A DNA stretch of 64,000 bases. Source: Sphingobacterium sp. SYP-B4668. GTDB taxonomy: Bacteria; Bacteroidota; Bacteroidia; Sphingobacteriales; Sphingobacteriaceae. Below the pieces are notes generated by a model, which did no database searches, had not been told where the DNA came from, and saw only the letters and a program-made list of their open reading frames with translations. This document shows, piece by piece, positions 53,777-63,025 of the stretch. The stretch spans positions 248,001 through 312,000 of the forward strand of contig NZ_CP115483.1 of NCBI RefSeq assembly GCF_027627455.1, in the 5' to 3' direction. Numbering within the stretch: the first letter of the stretch is position 1; each line of letters begins with the position of its first letter. The translations under genes were made by a program, and so were the position numbers.

Positions 53777-54898
53777 ATGAAACATATATATATCCTATTA
53801 TTAGCTTTACTTTTTATGACAAATAGTTGTAAAGAGGAAGTCGTAAATCACATGACTACACTCTCTGATGTGATTTTGTTAGCGCCTGAGAGTGATACCT
53901 TTATCGATATAGATCCCAAGAGTAATGCTGTTGTCAGGCTGCATTGGCAAAAATCTATTGTAGCGGACGGGACCTTAGCATTCTATTCTATCTTGTTTGA
54001 CAAAGAGTCTGGTGATTTTTCAAACCCTGTTCGTATACTGAAACCACTCAAGCAAGGTGTCGAACAAGAGTTTATACTATCACATCAAGAGCTCAACCGT
54101 ATCGCATCGGATGCGGGCATTCCAGAGTTGGGTGCTGGGAAGTTAAAGTGGACAGTGCAAGCATCAAATGGTGTTAATCAATCGCCAAAGGGAGCTTCGT
54201 TCATCTTGCAGGTCAAACGGCCTTCCGGATTTGCACGTAATCCCGAACAGTTGTTTTTATCCGGTACGGGAACGGAAGCCGGAGCTAATCTCCAGAATGG
54301 TATACCCCTGCGAAAAATAAGTGACGGCATATTTGAGGTGTACACTTCTCTAGATCAAGGGTCATTGGTTTTTCACGATGGTCAAAATGCCCAGGCGGTG
54401 ACCTATATCATGGATGGAAACGCTATTAAAGCAGGTGAAAAAGGAGTAAGTCCCGTGAGCAAGACGACTGTCCTTAAACTGCAGTTAAACTTTAATCAAT
54501 CTGTCACTCAATTGACTGAAATTCTAGAAGTTGGTGTGTGGTTTTCTGGCTTCAATAGGGTGACGCACGGTTTAGCGTATGAAAGTAAAGGTGTCTGGGC
54601 TCTTCGCAATGCTGAAATTGCTTTCTCTCAGCAAAGTTGGGGTAAAGATGAGCGCTACAAATTTCGACTACGCGAAAAGGGACAAGATAATGTTGTCAAA
54701 ACATACTATTTAGGAAGTTCAAAAAAAGACAATTCTAAGCCCAGCTCATCTACAGAAGCATCCTATTTCTACTTATTCCCTGTGGAAAATAGCCAGTGGG
54801 ATTACACCTATAAATTTATGAGAGAAAGTGGCAATGCTGATATTCTACTTGATTTTAATGCGTCCGCGAATTCAACACATAAAGTCGAATACCGTTAA
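53777..54898 (+). CDS. SusE-like surface glycan-binding lipoprotein
   Basis: This 373-residue lipoprotein has lipobox 'MTNSC' with Cys18. The N-terminal ~120 residues resemble the SusE domain ('VILLAPESDTFIDIDPKSNA', 'VRLHWQKS', 'LKWTVQASNGVNQSPKGA'). The middle ('EQLFLSGTGTEAG', 'GIFEVYTSLDQGSLVFHDG') is typical of SusE/SusF starch-type binding folds and related DUF5116 domains. It holds glycan at the cell surface for the SusC/SusD pair directly upstream. A 137-bp gap precedes it; in that gap CCATAAATG and CATTTATGG could pair across 37 bases. Confidence 0.83.
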   Translation: MKHIYILLLALLFMTNSCKEEVVNHMTTLSDVILLAPESDTFIDIDPKSNAVVRLHWQKSIVADGTLAFYSILFDKESGDFSNPVRILKPLKQGVEQEFILSHQELNRIASDAGIPELGAGKLKWTVQASNGVNQSPKGASFILQVKRPSGFARNPEQLFLSGTGTEAGANLQNGIPLRKISDGIFEVYTSLDQGSLVFHDGQNAQAVTYIMDGNAIKAGEKGVSPVSKTTVLKLQLNFNQSVTQLTEILEVGVWFSGFNRVTHGLAYESKGVWALRNAEIAFSQQSWGKDERYKFRLREKGQDNVVKTYYLGSSKKDNSKPSSSTEASYFYLFPVENSQWDYTYKFMRESGNADILLDFNASANSTHKVEYR

Positions 54899-54928
54899 AA
54901 TTAACCATCGTTATAATCAAAAATTATT

Positions 54929-56080
54929 ATGAATAATACTATAAAATATAGTTGGTGCTTACTTGTTTTTTTAATGGTAAGCTCTTGTAAACAATCAAAT
55001 CATGATTACGGTATAAAAGATGAATCCGCATCGATTCCCGAGACTTTGGTATGGAATGATTTAGCTGAGAGAAGTCAGCTATCACTGTTCAAGGAGTTTT
55101 GGTCCCAGGATTTGTATTTCAATCAAAACAATGATGGGCACAAGGGTTTCAATTATTGGTGGAATGCACACGGAGTTGATTTGCTGGTCGACGGATATCT
55201 GCGTACCAAGGATCCCATGTATATCAAGAATTTGGATCTTTTGTTAAGTGGCGTGTACAAGAAAAATGGGAATACGATGTGGAATACCTTTTATGACGAT
55301 ATGGAATGGATGGGTATTGCCGCATTAAATGCGTATGGGGCTACGGGTGATGTCAGGTATAAAGACCTAGCTGTGCAGCTCTGGAACTGGATTAAAGTGG
55401 GCTGGAGTGATGTGAAGGGTGGAGGCATTGCTTGGGCCTCTGGATCTAAGGATTCCAAGAATGCCTGTTCAAATGCGCCTGCGATTATCCTGGTTGCTCG
55501 TTTATATCAACTGGATAAAAATCCAGAGTACCTAGAATGGACTCATCGTATTTATAATTGGATGGAAAAATACCTGATTGACAATTCAAGAGGTGTTGTT
55601 TGGGATGCCTATGGCAATTTTAATGAGGACAATTTGTATACCTATAATCAAGGAACTTTTATTGGAGCAGCCCTTGAATTATATAAAATAACCAAAGATG
55701 TCAAATACAAAAATACAGCCATACGTACCGCCAATTATGTAATTAATGATAGGATAAAATTTTCTGTAGATGGCGTGCTCAAAGAAATGGGAGGGGGGAC
55801 AGGTGACGGTGGACTTTTTAAAGGAATTTTTATCCGTTATTTTACCGATCTCATTATATATGGTGATTTGGATATCTATACCAAAAGGGTATATATCGAC
55901 TACCTCAAAACGAATGGTGCGAGCTTGTGGACCAAGGGCACCATGCTGCCTGACGTGCTGTTTAGTCCGCATTGGCGTGAAAAGCCAAAGAATAGAGTTA
56001 CGGATTCCTCGGTACATATGAGTGGTGCCATGCTCTTTGAAATGTTGGATTTGTTAGATAGAAAAGAATTGTTGAATTGA
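54929..56080 (+). CDS. GH76-family glycoside hydrolase lipoprotein (endo-alpha-1,6-mannanase type)
   Basis: This 383-residue lipoprotein has lipobox 'VSSC' with Cys20. The (alpha/alpha)6 barrel shows the GH76 twin aspartates Asp123-Asp124 in 'NTFYDDMEWMGIAALNAY', 'YTYNQGTFIGAALELYK', and 'GGLFKGIFIRYFTDL'. Known GH76 enzymes cut alpha-1,6-mannan backbones of yeast or bacterial cell walls, with some acting on other alpha-glycans. It is lipid-anchored, so it may act at the surface. It lies 30 bases after the SusE-like gene, and its stop overlaps the region of the GH88/105 start. Its presence suggests alpha-mannose in the substrate of this locus. Confidence 0.9.
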   Translation: MNNTIKYSWCLLVFLMVSSCKQSNHDYGIKDESASIPETLVWNDLAERSQLSLFKEFWSQDLYFNQNNDGHKGFNYWWNAHGVDLLVDGYLRTKDPMYIKNLDLLLSGVYKKNGNTMWNTFYDDMEWMGIAALNAYGATGDVRYKDLAVQLWNWIKVGWSDVKGGGIAWASGSKDSKNACSNAPAIILVARLYQLDKNPEYLEWTHRIYNWMEKYLIDNSRGVVWDAYGNFNEDNLYTYNQGTFIGAALELYKITKDVKYKNTAIRTANYVINDRIKFSVDGVLKEMGGGTGDGGLFKGIFIRYFTDLIIYGDLDIYTKRVYIDYLKTNGASLWTKGTMLPDVLFSPHWREKPKNRVTDSSVHMSGAMLFEMLDLLDRKELLN

Positions 56081-56094
56081 TAAATCCAGTAAAA

Positions 56095-57231
56095 ATGTTT
56101 CAAAAAAAGAAGAGCGTCTACATCGTCATTTTGCTATTGTGTATAGTATCTGTGCGCAGCACATTTGGACAGCATAAATATTTACAGAAGTGGCCGAAAG
56201 GCAAATCTCCAGAAGAGATTGGCTTACTCGTGGCTGGGCGGTTTGTCCAATCGGCTCATCCCAATTGGGGCAATCCTGGTCCAGCAAACGAGATAACCTA
56301 TCCCGAGACGTGCGCATGGTATGGCGCACTGTTGTTTGCAGGTCGAATCCAACATGACATCCTACTAAAGGCGCTACAAGGGCGATATGAGATATTGCAG
56401 GCTACCGAAAGAAAGCTCATTCCCAAAGCAGATCATGTCGATCATACCGTATTTGGCAGCATCCCTTTAGAATTGTATATGCTAACCAAGGACAATAAGT
56501 ACTTGAAACAAGGTATTCGCTATGCCGATCAACAATGGCAGTTGCCCGACAAGGCCACAACCGCTGAAAAAGATTGGCATGATAAGGGATTCTCCTGGCA
56601 GACTAGATTATGGATAGACGATATGTTCATGATTTCCACTATCCAAGCGCAGGCCTACCGCGCTACCGGCGATGTAAGCTATATCAATAGAGCTGCACGT
56701 GAGATGGTGATGTATCTCTCCCAATTACAACGCAGTAACGGCCTGTTCTACCATGCCGATGACGTTCCTATTTTTTGGGGACGTGGTAATGGTTGGTATG
56801 CAGCAGGAATGGCCGAGCTACTTCGTTCACTTCCCCTAGAAAATCCCTATAGGGCGGAGATTTTGGCCGGTTATCAAAAGATGATGCTGACGCTGTTGGA
56901 CTATCAGGATACTACAGGTATGTGGAAGCAAATCATAGATGATCCGACCGCTTGGAATGAAAGTTCAGGTACGGCAATGTTTACATATGCAATGACTTTG
57001 GGTGTTAAAAACGGTTGGCTAGAAGAGCGAAAATTTGGCCCTGTAGTGCGCAAATCTTGGTTGGCCCTAACGGAGTATATCGATACCCTAGGAGATGTAA
57101 GTGAAGTTTGTGAAGGGACCAACAAAAAGAATGATAAACAATACTACCTAGATAGAAGACGCTTGAAGGGAGATATGCATGGTCAAGCCCCAATATTGTG
57201 GACTGCATTTGCCTTATTGCAGAATAATTAA
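56095..57231 (+). CDS. GH88/GH105-family unsaturated uronyl hydrolase
   Basis: This 378-residue protein has a signal peptide ('VYIVILLLCIVSVRSTFGQ'). Key blocks are 'WQTRLWIDDMFMISTIQAQA' with Asp175-Asp176 (the catalytic Asp region), 'IFWGRGNGWYAAGMAELL' and 'ESSGTAMFTYAMTLGV', all typical of YteR-type unsaturated rhamnogalacturonyl hydrolases and related unsaturated glucuronyl hydrolases. These remove the 4,5-unsaturated uronic acid left by a polysaccharide lyase. No lyase gene lies in the window, so the lyase must be elsewhere or supplied by other bacteria. The ATG at 56095 suits the signal peptide; an upstream TTG overlaps the GH76 stop. Confidence 0.9.
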   Translation: MFQKKKSVYIVILLLCIVSVRSTFGQHKYLQKWPKGKSPEEIGLLVAGRFVQSAHPNWGNPGPANEITYPETCAWYGALLFAGRIQHDILLKALQGRYEILQATERKLIPKADHVDHTVFGSIPLELYMLTKDNKYLKQGIRYADQQWQLPDKATTAEKDWHDKGFSWQTRLWIDDMFMISTIQAQAYRATGDVSYINRAAREMVMYLSQLQRSNGLFYHADDVPIFWGRGNGWYAAGMAELLRSLPLENPYRAEILAGYQKMMLTLLDYQDTTGMWKQIIDDPTAWNESSGTAMFTYAMTLGVKNGWLEERKFGPVVRKSWLALTEYIDTLGDVSEVCEGTNKKNDKQYYLDRRRLKGDMHGQAPILWTAFALLQNN

Positions 57232-57249
57232 TTGCTAAAATTTACATAC

Positions 57250-59205
57250 ATGAAGAAACGACTTTTTGTCTTGTTTTTGCTCACTTTTCCATTCGTGCTG
57301 CTACAGGCCCGAGAATTGGAATTGAAATCGCCAAATGGTTATTTGGTAGCCAAAATATCCATTGATAAATCCATTCATTATACACTATATCATCAAGGGC
57401 AACTTCTGTTAGATTCCGTCCATTTGGGTATGCAAATAGCCGATAGAATATGGGGGGATACACCCCTTCTGAATAAACATCAGTATACACAATCAAATAC
57501 CGATATTTTTCCGGTTGTACCCTTGAAGTTTTCAAAAGTTCAAAATCAATACAACGCGTTGAATCTAACCTTTAAAGGTGGTTTTTCCTTAGAATTTAGA
57601 CTCTTTGATGATGGTCTTGCCCATCGTTTTAAGACAGATTTGAAACAGGAGCTATATATTCAAAACGAAATTTTTAGCCTTTCCCTACCCACCAGTTATG
57701 AGCTGCATGGACAACAAGTCGGCGGCTTTAAGACAGCTTATGAAGAACCTTACACTCATTTTTCCAGTGCAGAGTGGAAACCTCAGGATAAAAAAATCGT
57801 ATTACCTGTACTTTTATCTGGGAAGGAACAGCTTCGGTTGTTCATTTCGGAGGCTAATTTGGAGCAGTATCCAGCGATGTTCTTACAGTCCGGAGGTTCG
57901 AATAAGATTCGGGCTGTTTTCCCCAAAGTGCCACTCGATTTTGGTTACGATGGTGACCGAAGTGTAAAGATCTTAAAAGAAGCAGACTATATCGCCAAGA
58001 CCGCTGGTCAACGTGACTTCCCTTGGCGTTTTGTGGTGGTATCTACCTCGGACAGGTCATTGCTGGAAAATACGATGGCCGTCAAATTGGGCGCTAAATC
58101 CGCCATCCTTGATCCGAGTTGGATCAAGCCGGGACAGGTGAGTTGGGAATGGTGGCATGACGCCTCTCCTTACGGCGAAGATGTAGATTTTGTCGCAGGA
58201 TATAATGTCGCTACATATAAATATTATATTGATTTTGCGTCAAAGTATGGTATCCCCTACATCATTATGGATGAAGGATGGGCAAAGACGACCACAGATC
58301 CATTTACCCCCAATCCTGAGGTAGATGTGCATGAGTTGATCCGTTATGGGAAGGAGAAAAATGTGGGGGTAGTGCTTTGGCTGACTTGGTTAGCGGTAGA
58401 GAATAATTTTGATGTCTTTAAGACTTTTCAGGAATGGGGAGTAAAAGGGATTAAAATTGATTTTATGGATCGAAGCGATCAGTGGATGGTAGATTTTTAT
58501 GAACGTGTAGCTATTGAAGCTTCCAAGAATAAGTTATTTGTAGATTTTCACGGTTCATTTAAGCCTGCGGGTTTGGAGTTAAAATACCCCAATGTACTAT
58601 CCTATGAAGGTGTTCGCGGTATGGAACAAATGGGAGGCGCATTTCCGAATAACAGTCTTTATCTTCCTTTTATTCGAAATGTTGTCGGACCAATGGATTA
58701 TACACCGGGTGCCATGTTAAGCATGCAGCCGGAGGTTTATCGATCCGAAAGACCTAATTCGGCGAGTATAGGGACAAGAGCTTATCAAATGGCGTTATTT
58801 ATAGCCTTTGAGAGTGGTTTGCAGATGCTGGCCGATAATCCGTCTTTATACTATCGCAATCCAGATTGTACTGCGTTTATCACCAAAGTTCCGACAACTT
58901 GGGACGAGACACGTGCTATCGAGGCCGAAGCAGGGAAATATTTGGTTGTAGCCAAGCGCAAGGGAGATAAATGGTATATAGCTGCTATTGCAAATAATGA
59001 TCAAAAATGGCGGGAATTTAAGATTTCGTTGGATTTTTTGAACAGCCATCAAACATATCGAATGGAGGCTTTCTCCGACGGAATCAATGCACCTCGACAA
59101 GCGATGGACTATAGACGTACCGAACAATCTGTTACGGCCAATGAAGAGCTGAATATCAAGATTGCTCGCAATGGTGGCTGGGTTGCAGTTATTGAGCCCA
59201 AGTAA
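57250..59205 (+). CDS. GH97-family alpha-glycosidase
   Basis: This 651-residue protein has a signal peptide ending near 'VLLQA'. The N-terminal beta-supersandwich (to about 280) precedes a TIM barrel with 'WEWWHDASPYGEDVDFVAGY' (299-318), 'GIPYIIMDEGWAK' (334-346), 'GIKIDFMDRSDQ' (400-411, Asp404) and 'YEGVRGMEQMGG' (452-463, Glu453). GH97 includes inverting alpha-glucosidases (SusB) and retaining alpha-galactosidases; the residues above carry the catalytic machinery, but which type this is cannot be decided here without an alignment. It is periplasmic and would remove terminal alpha-linked glucose or galactose. It is the last gene of the locus, 18 bases after the GH88/105 gene, and a long hairpin terminator follows. 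Confidence 0.93.
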   Translation: MKKRLFVLFLLTFPFVLLQARELELKSPNGYLVAKISIDKSIHYTLYHQGQLLLDSVHLGMQIADRIWGDTPLLNKHQYTQSNTDIFPVVPLKFSKVQNQYNALNLTFKGGFSLEFRLFDDGLAHRFKTDLKQELYIQNEIFSLSLPTSYELHGQQVGGFKTAYEEPYTHFSSAEWKPQDKKIVLPVLLSGKEQLRLFISEANLEQYPAMFLQSGGSNKIRAVFPKVPLDFGYDGDRSVKILKEADYIAKTAGQRDFPWRFVVVSTSDRSLLENTMAVKLGAKSAILDPSWIKPGQVSWEWWHDASPYGEDVDFVAGYNVATYKYYIDFASKYGIPYIIMDEGWAKTTTDPFTPNPEVDVHELIRYGKEKNVGVVLWLTWLAVENNFDVFKTFQEWGVKGIKIDFMDRSDQWMVDFYERVAIEASKNKLFVDFHGSFKPAGLELKYPNVLSYEGVRGMEQMGGAFPNNSLYLPFIRNVVGPMDYTPGAMLSMQPEVYRSERPNSASIGTRAYQMALFIAFESGLQMLADNPSLYYRNPDCTAFITKVPTTWDETRAIEAEAGKYLVVAKRKGDKWYIAAIANNDQKWREFKISLDFLNSHQTYRMEAFSDGINAPRQAMDYRRTEQSVTANEELNIKIARNGGWVAVIEPK

Positions 59206-59218
59206 GGTATAGCTTATC

Positions 59219-59266
59219 ATCGAGCCTGTCTCTGACATGTATGTCGGAGACAGGCTCGATTTTATT
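59219..59266 (+). terminator. Strong terminator after the GH97 gene
   Basis: ATCGAGCCTGTCTC runs into a nearly perfect inverted copy ending at 59260 (GAGACAGGCTCGAT). With the inner bases this gives about 18-20 pairs with one G-U, and the sequence TTTTATT follows. It marks the 3' end of the locus at 46.5-59.2 kb. Confidence 0.8.
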
Positions 59267-59474
59267 GCTGTTGATTCTCTTCACTGTATCGCCAATAATT
59301 AAGTTGCCCCTCGCCGTTTACCAATCACGATTTACTCCTTACTTGTCAGGATTTACGGCTTCATTTACCACTATTCCTTATCCATTTCGTATAGTCGCAA
59401 TATTTTCTTGCCTTCCTCTGTGTATGGGTATCTCCATCCCTCCAGATGTAGACCGGAGTTGCCCTTACGAATTT

Positions 59475-60002
59475 TTAAAGGATTACTACTGTTTTGTAAA
59501 ACTCTTCAAATTTTGGTAGGTTGATATTGAACGTTCCCGGGGTTGCCGTGAAAGTGATGATATAACCTGTTCCATTTTTAAAGATAAAATACTGTTGCGA
59601 TACATACGATAGGTTTTTCATAAACGTGTTGGTAATATAAGCCGTGTGATCAACAGAATCTACCTTTACCTGATTCAATATGGTGGCGATGTTTTTAACT
59701 CTATTGAACTCCGCTTTTACTAAATCGTCAACGCTTTTTATCCTGCCATGTTTAATAGCTGTGATAGAAACCGCATTTTCGACTTCATGTTTATCCATTT
59801 CGGTATACACCTTTGGCAGTCCCCATCCAACCATCGTATAATTGAGCGTATCACCTCCAACTTCCTGATGCAATTTCCAATCAGCGGGAATGGATGCCCG
59901 AAATTTAAACCTTTTATTCTCAAAGGTGGTTTGGCTTAGTGCGGCACTACATACTGCTACAAACAGGAATATAGTGATAAGTAGTTTTGCTTTCATTGTC
60001 AT
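59475..60002 (-). CDS. Small secreted protein of unknown function (PsbP/DUF1795-like)
   Basis: This 175-residue protein has a signal peptide ('LLITIFLFVAVCSAALSQ') and then 'FENKRFKFRASIPADWKLHQ', which resembles the start of PsbP-like or DUF1795 domains (a strand pair followed by I-P-x-x-W). 'GTGYIITFTATPG' near the end is also typical. No catalytic residues are recognised. It stands alone between two glycan loci on the opposite strand; the region downstream of its stop (59267-59474) holds no recognisable gene. The role is unknown, possibly a housekeeping envelope protein. Start at 60002, or 59996 for the second Met. Confidence 0.8.
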   Translation of the reverse strand: MTMKAKLLITIFLFVAVCSAALSQTTFENKRFKFRASIPADWKLHQEVGGDTLNYTMVGWGLPKVYTEMDKHEVENAVSITAIKHGRIKSVDDLVKAEFNRVKNIATILNQVKVDSVDHTAYITNTFMKNLSYVSQQYFIFKNGTGYIITFTATPGTFNINLPKFEEFYKTVVIL

Positions 60003-60077
60003 TAGGTGTCATATGTTTCTAAATATACTAGTTTAATCCATTGTTCCATAGGGTTTTAAGCTAATTTTAGCCTGTAA

Positions 60078-61157
60078 ATAAAATATTTTTTATCCACATT
60101 CCCAGAAACCGTCTATATTAGACGTTCGACCAATAGTTCTGAAAGGGCGGAGACGATAACGATGAATAATGGAGCGGATATTAAAATACTGGTGAGACTG
60201 GCAAAAAAAGTAAGCGAAGATGTAGAAGTAGAAGTGAAGCTGACCCCTTCCTTATTGGATAACTACAATAAGGAAAACAGTTCAGAGTATCTGCCAGTAC
60301 CCAACTTTTCTTTACCTGGACAGGCCAAAGTCTTGATTCCTGCGGGAGAAATAAGTGCAATTTATACGATTCGAGTCGAAGATTTTGAAACCAATGGAAA
60401 TAGATATGCGTTGGGTGTCGAATTAGGAGGAGTACTGAAAGGGAATATAGAACGTGCAGATTCTCAATCTCGATTTATATATCTACTGGCTAAGCCTTTG
60501 CATGTGTCTGTCCCTGAGATGTCCGGTTCCAATAGTCAGGTAAATGCACTTCCGACGGATAAATGGGGAATCAATACAAACCAATGGAGCTTGGAATGTT
60601 GGACCAAAATGTCTGCATACAGTATCAATAATCAAGCAATATTCAATACGGGAAGTAGTGACCATGAGATTTATATCCGATTTGGAGATGCCAATAGGCC
60701 GTATAATTACCTGCAGATTAAGACACTTGGGGGACAGATTCAGACCGCTTCCAATCTGGAGGCTAATAAATGGTATCACTGGGCGTTTGTGTATGATGGC
60801 AATACGTTGAGCATATACCGCGACGGTGAGTTAGATGTGAAATTCCAACCCCCAGCACCCAATGGCGGCAGTGTCAGATTTGATCAGTTCCAAATGGTAT
60901 CCAGTGGCGGAACTTACTTCAGAGACAGGTGCCAGATGGGACAAGTGAGACTTTGGAAGAAAGCCATCACCCAGACCCAAATCAAGAACAATATGTATTT
61001 TGCCATCAATCCGAAAAATACCGATTTGATCGGATATTGGCCTATGGATGAAGGGTCGGGGGATACCTTTAAAGATATCACCGGCAATGGACACGATGCT
61101 GTTGCGGGAGCCGGAATATTAAGAAGTTGGATCTCCAATGTAGATTTTAAAAATTAA
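60078..61157 (+). pseudogene. 5'-truncated DUF1735-LamG lipoprotein gene
   Basis: The open frame begins after a stop at 60075-60077, and its first 28 codons (before the Met at 60162) already read like the middle of a DUF1735 domain ('TVYIRRSTNSSERAETITM'). No signal peptide or upstream start is present, whereas such proteins are normally lipoproteins of SusC/SusD loci. The remaining DUF1735 part ('VSEDVEVEVKLTPSLLDNYN', 'VLIPAGEISAIYTIRV') and a LamG domain ('WSLECWTKMSAYSINNQAIF', 'WYHWAFVYDGNTLSIYRDGE', 'MGQVRLWKKAITQTQIKNN') are intact to a good terminator. I take it as the 3' remnant of a deleted glycan locus. It could still be translated from 60162 as a cytoplasmic fragment. Confidence 0.7.
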
Positions 61158-61161
61158 ATAG

Positions 61162-61196
61162 AAAAAGTAGCGAGCAATCACTCGCTACTTTTTTTT
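61162..61196 (+). terminator. Rho-independent terminator after the DUF1735-LamG remnant
   Basis: AAAAAGTAGCGAG (61162-61174) and CTCGCTACTTTTT (61181-61193) form a perfect 13-bp stem with a 6-base loop and continue in T residues. Its preservation suggests the remnant arose recently. Confidence 0.85.
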
Positions 61197-61457
61197 GCCT
61201 CCGGCTTATAGCCATCCCATCTCACCTGTCTCCCCTCCGTTACTGATCACTACTAGTCACTCCTTATTCCGTCACTGGATACTTAATATTAATTTAATAT
61301 CTTGTATTTTTATTTCTGTCAAAATGTATCTAACATTGTGCATAGAAGCAAAATAAAAAATAATGAAATATCCTCCAGAGATAAGCAGATCAACACCCCT
61401 GAATGTTGTTTGGACTTGCTGTCTGGCGGATGACTTCATAGGTCAAATTATAAACAC
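61197..61457. other. Intergenic region upstream of the last sigma gene
   Basis: This region holds no gene that I can support. It contains AT-rich DNA around 61280-61320 and TAACATTG (61331-61338), a one-mismatch -7 element without a clear -33 element, which may serve the sigma gene at 61458. Confidence 0.4.
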
Positions 61458-62027
61458 ATGAAATTGAAAGGTCAACATATTAAAAAGGAGCGAACTGACC
61501 TGTTCAGGGAATTTTATTTGGAATATAAGGACAAGGTGTACAAGTATGCATGGATGCACCTGAAAGAAGAGGATCTTGCCCTCGATATCGTACAAGAGGT
61601 ATTCGCTAGGATATGGGTGCGCTTTGATGAGCTTGACCATACGCAGAATATCAAAGCCTATCTTTACACGGCCGCTAGAAATGCCGTCTTTGACGAGTTG
61701 CGCAAAATCCAAGTCAAGGGCACATATGCCACTCTTGAAGGTGCGCGTCCCCCGCAAGTGGACAACTCCACCGATGAGAGTCTTGCCTTCAAGGACTTGG
61801 AAAAAGTCTACCAAAACGCGATACAACAATTGCCTACCGAGCGCCAACGTATATTCCTATTGAGTAAGATGGAGTATCTGAGCAATACCGAAATAGCAGA
61901 CCAGCTAGGCATTTCAGTCAATACAGTACGCGATCAATTAGTAAAAGCCAATAAGTCTGTACGTACCTTTGTCCTGGCCCATTTTGATGTATCACTAGCT
62001 GTCTTAATTTTTTTAAGAATTTTATGA
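61458..62027 (+). CDS. ECF-type RNA polymerase sigma factor, last locus
   Basis: This 189-residue protein has region 2 ('EEDLALDIVQEVFARIWVRF', 'IKAYLYTAARNAVFDELRK') and region 4 ('LSNTEIADQLGISVNTVRDQ') and ends with a hydrophobic tail ('DVSLAVLIFLRIL'). The fecR gene follows after 58 bases and a susC after that, so it is the dedicated sigma factor of the next glycan locus, most of which lies outside the window. Confidence 0.93.
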   Translation: MKLKGQHIKKERTDLFREFYLEYKDKVYKYAWMHLKEEDLALDIVQEVFARIWVRFDELDHTQNIKAYLYTAARNAVFDELRKIQVKGTYATLEGARPPQVDNSTDESLAFKDLEKVYQNAIQQLPTERQRIFLLSKMEYLSNTEIADQLGISVNTVRDQLVKANKSVRTFVLAHFDVSLAVLIFLRIL

Positions 62028-62085
62028 CCCCCAATCGTCTTTCTGTCATCTTGGCCCGTATATCTATATAAGAGTGCCCTAAAAG

Positions 62086-63018
62086 ATGAAAAGAGAACAC
62101 ACCAAAGCCTTACACCACAAATATGTGACGGGAGTGGCATCAGCGTCTGAACGTCAGATACTGAGAGAGCTACTTGTACATGCACCCGAGGACGAATTGC
62201 TGGATTTTGAAGAAGTCCTCAGTCTGGTCGAAGAGGACATCTGCATGGATGCCCCTACCTCTGAAGCGATTTATGCAGCTGTCATAGGTACAGCATATAA
62301 GACCAAGTCAGCGTCCATATCCCTATCCCTATGGTGGCGGTCCGTTGCTGCTGCTGTGGCCCTATTGATAATGCTATCCGCTTATTTTTTGTGGGGACGA
62401 GATACCCCCCCTACATTATATACCAATAATACAAGCTTTATAAAGGAGATCCTACTCGAGGATCACAGTACAGTATTACTCAAGCAGGGCAGTACGCTGC
62501 AAGTGATCTCCGATTTCAAGCGTGACACCATCCGTAGCGTTCGCTTAGTAGGCGAAGCCTTCTTTACCGTATCCAAAAATAAATCGAAACCCTTTGTCGT
62601 AGTCGATGAGCACCATTTTAATGTGAAGGTACTCGGCACCCAATTCAATCTCAAACTAAACAAAGCACAAGGTGTATTAGTGCTCAATACTGGTGCTGTA
62701 GAGGTGAGTCGAGGGCCACTCAAAGCCTCGGTACGTCCTGGTGAGCGGGTTGATTTTGACGATAGGCACCAGCAGTTTCGGATTGCACAGGTGGACACCG
62801 CAGCACATTCGGCCTGGAAATACAATTTGATATACTTTACAGCAGTTCCTCTTTCCAATATTGTCAATGAATTGAACGAAAACCATCCCGACCAATCTAT
62901 CCGATTAGATAGTCGATATAGTGACCATCGCTTTTCCGGTTACTTGCCCCAGCAGGATTTAGACAAGACCATCAAACTGCTCAATACAGCCTATAACTAT
63001 ACCATAATAACCAAATAA
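62086..63018 (+). CDS. FecR-family anti-sigma factor, last locus
   Basis: This 310-residue protein is shorter than the other two FecR proteins in the window. It has a cytoplasmic N-terminus, a membrane helix ('VAAAVALLIMLSAYFLWG', about 88-105), and a periplasmic FecR domain ('VGEAFFTVSKNKSKPFVVVD', 'VKVLGTQFNLKLNKAQG') with a C-terminal DUF4974-like part. The usual 'PRGGxYxxxLSDGTxVxLN' block is reduced to 'ILLEDHSTVLLKQGSTL'. SusC follows after only 7 bases with no terminator between, unlike the other two sigma/FecR loci. Confidence 0.92.
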   Translation: MKREHTKALHHKYVTGVASASERQILRELLVHAPEDELLDFEEVLSLVEEDICMDAPTSEAIYAAVIGTAYKTKSASISLSLWWRSVAAAVALLIMLSAYFLWGRDTPPTLYTNNTSFIKEILLEDHSTVLLKQGSTLQVISDFKRDTIRSVRLVGEAFFTVSKNKSKPFVVVDEHHFNVKVLGTQFNLKLNKAQGVLVLNTGAVEVSRGPLKASVRPGERVDFDDRHQQFRIAQVDTAAHSAWKYNLIYFTAVPLSNIVNELNENHPDQSIRLDSRYSDHRFSGYLPQQDLDKTIKLLNTAYNYTIITK

Positions 63019-63025
63019 AATTCAT

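Noticed and set aside
59241..59519. Open frame of 92 codons on the plus strand after the GH97 gene
   Set aside because: It starts within the terminator hairpin and shows no family resemblance or ribosome-binding context. It is probably chance.
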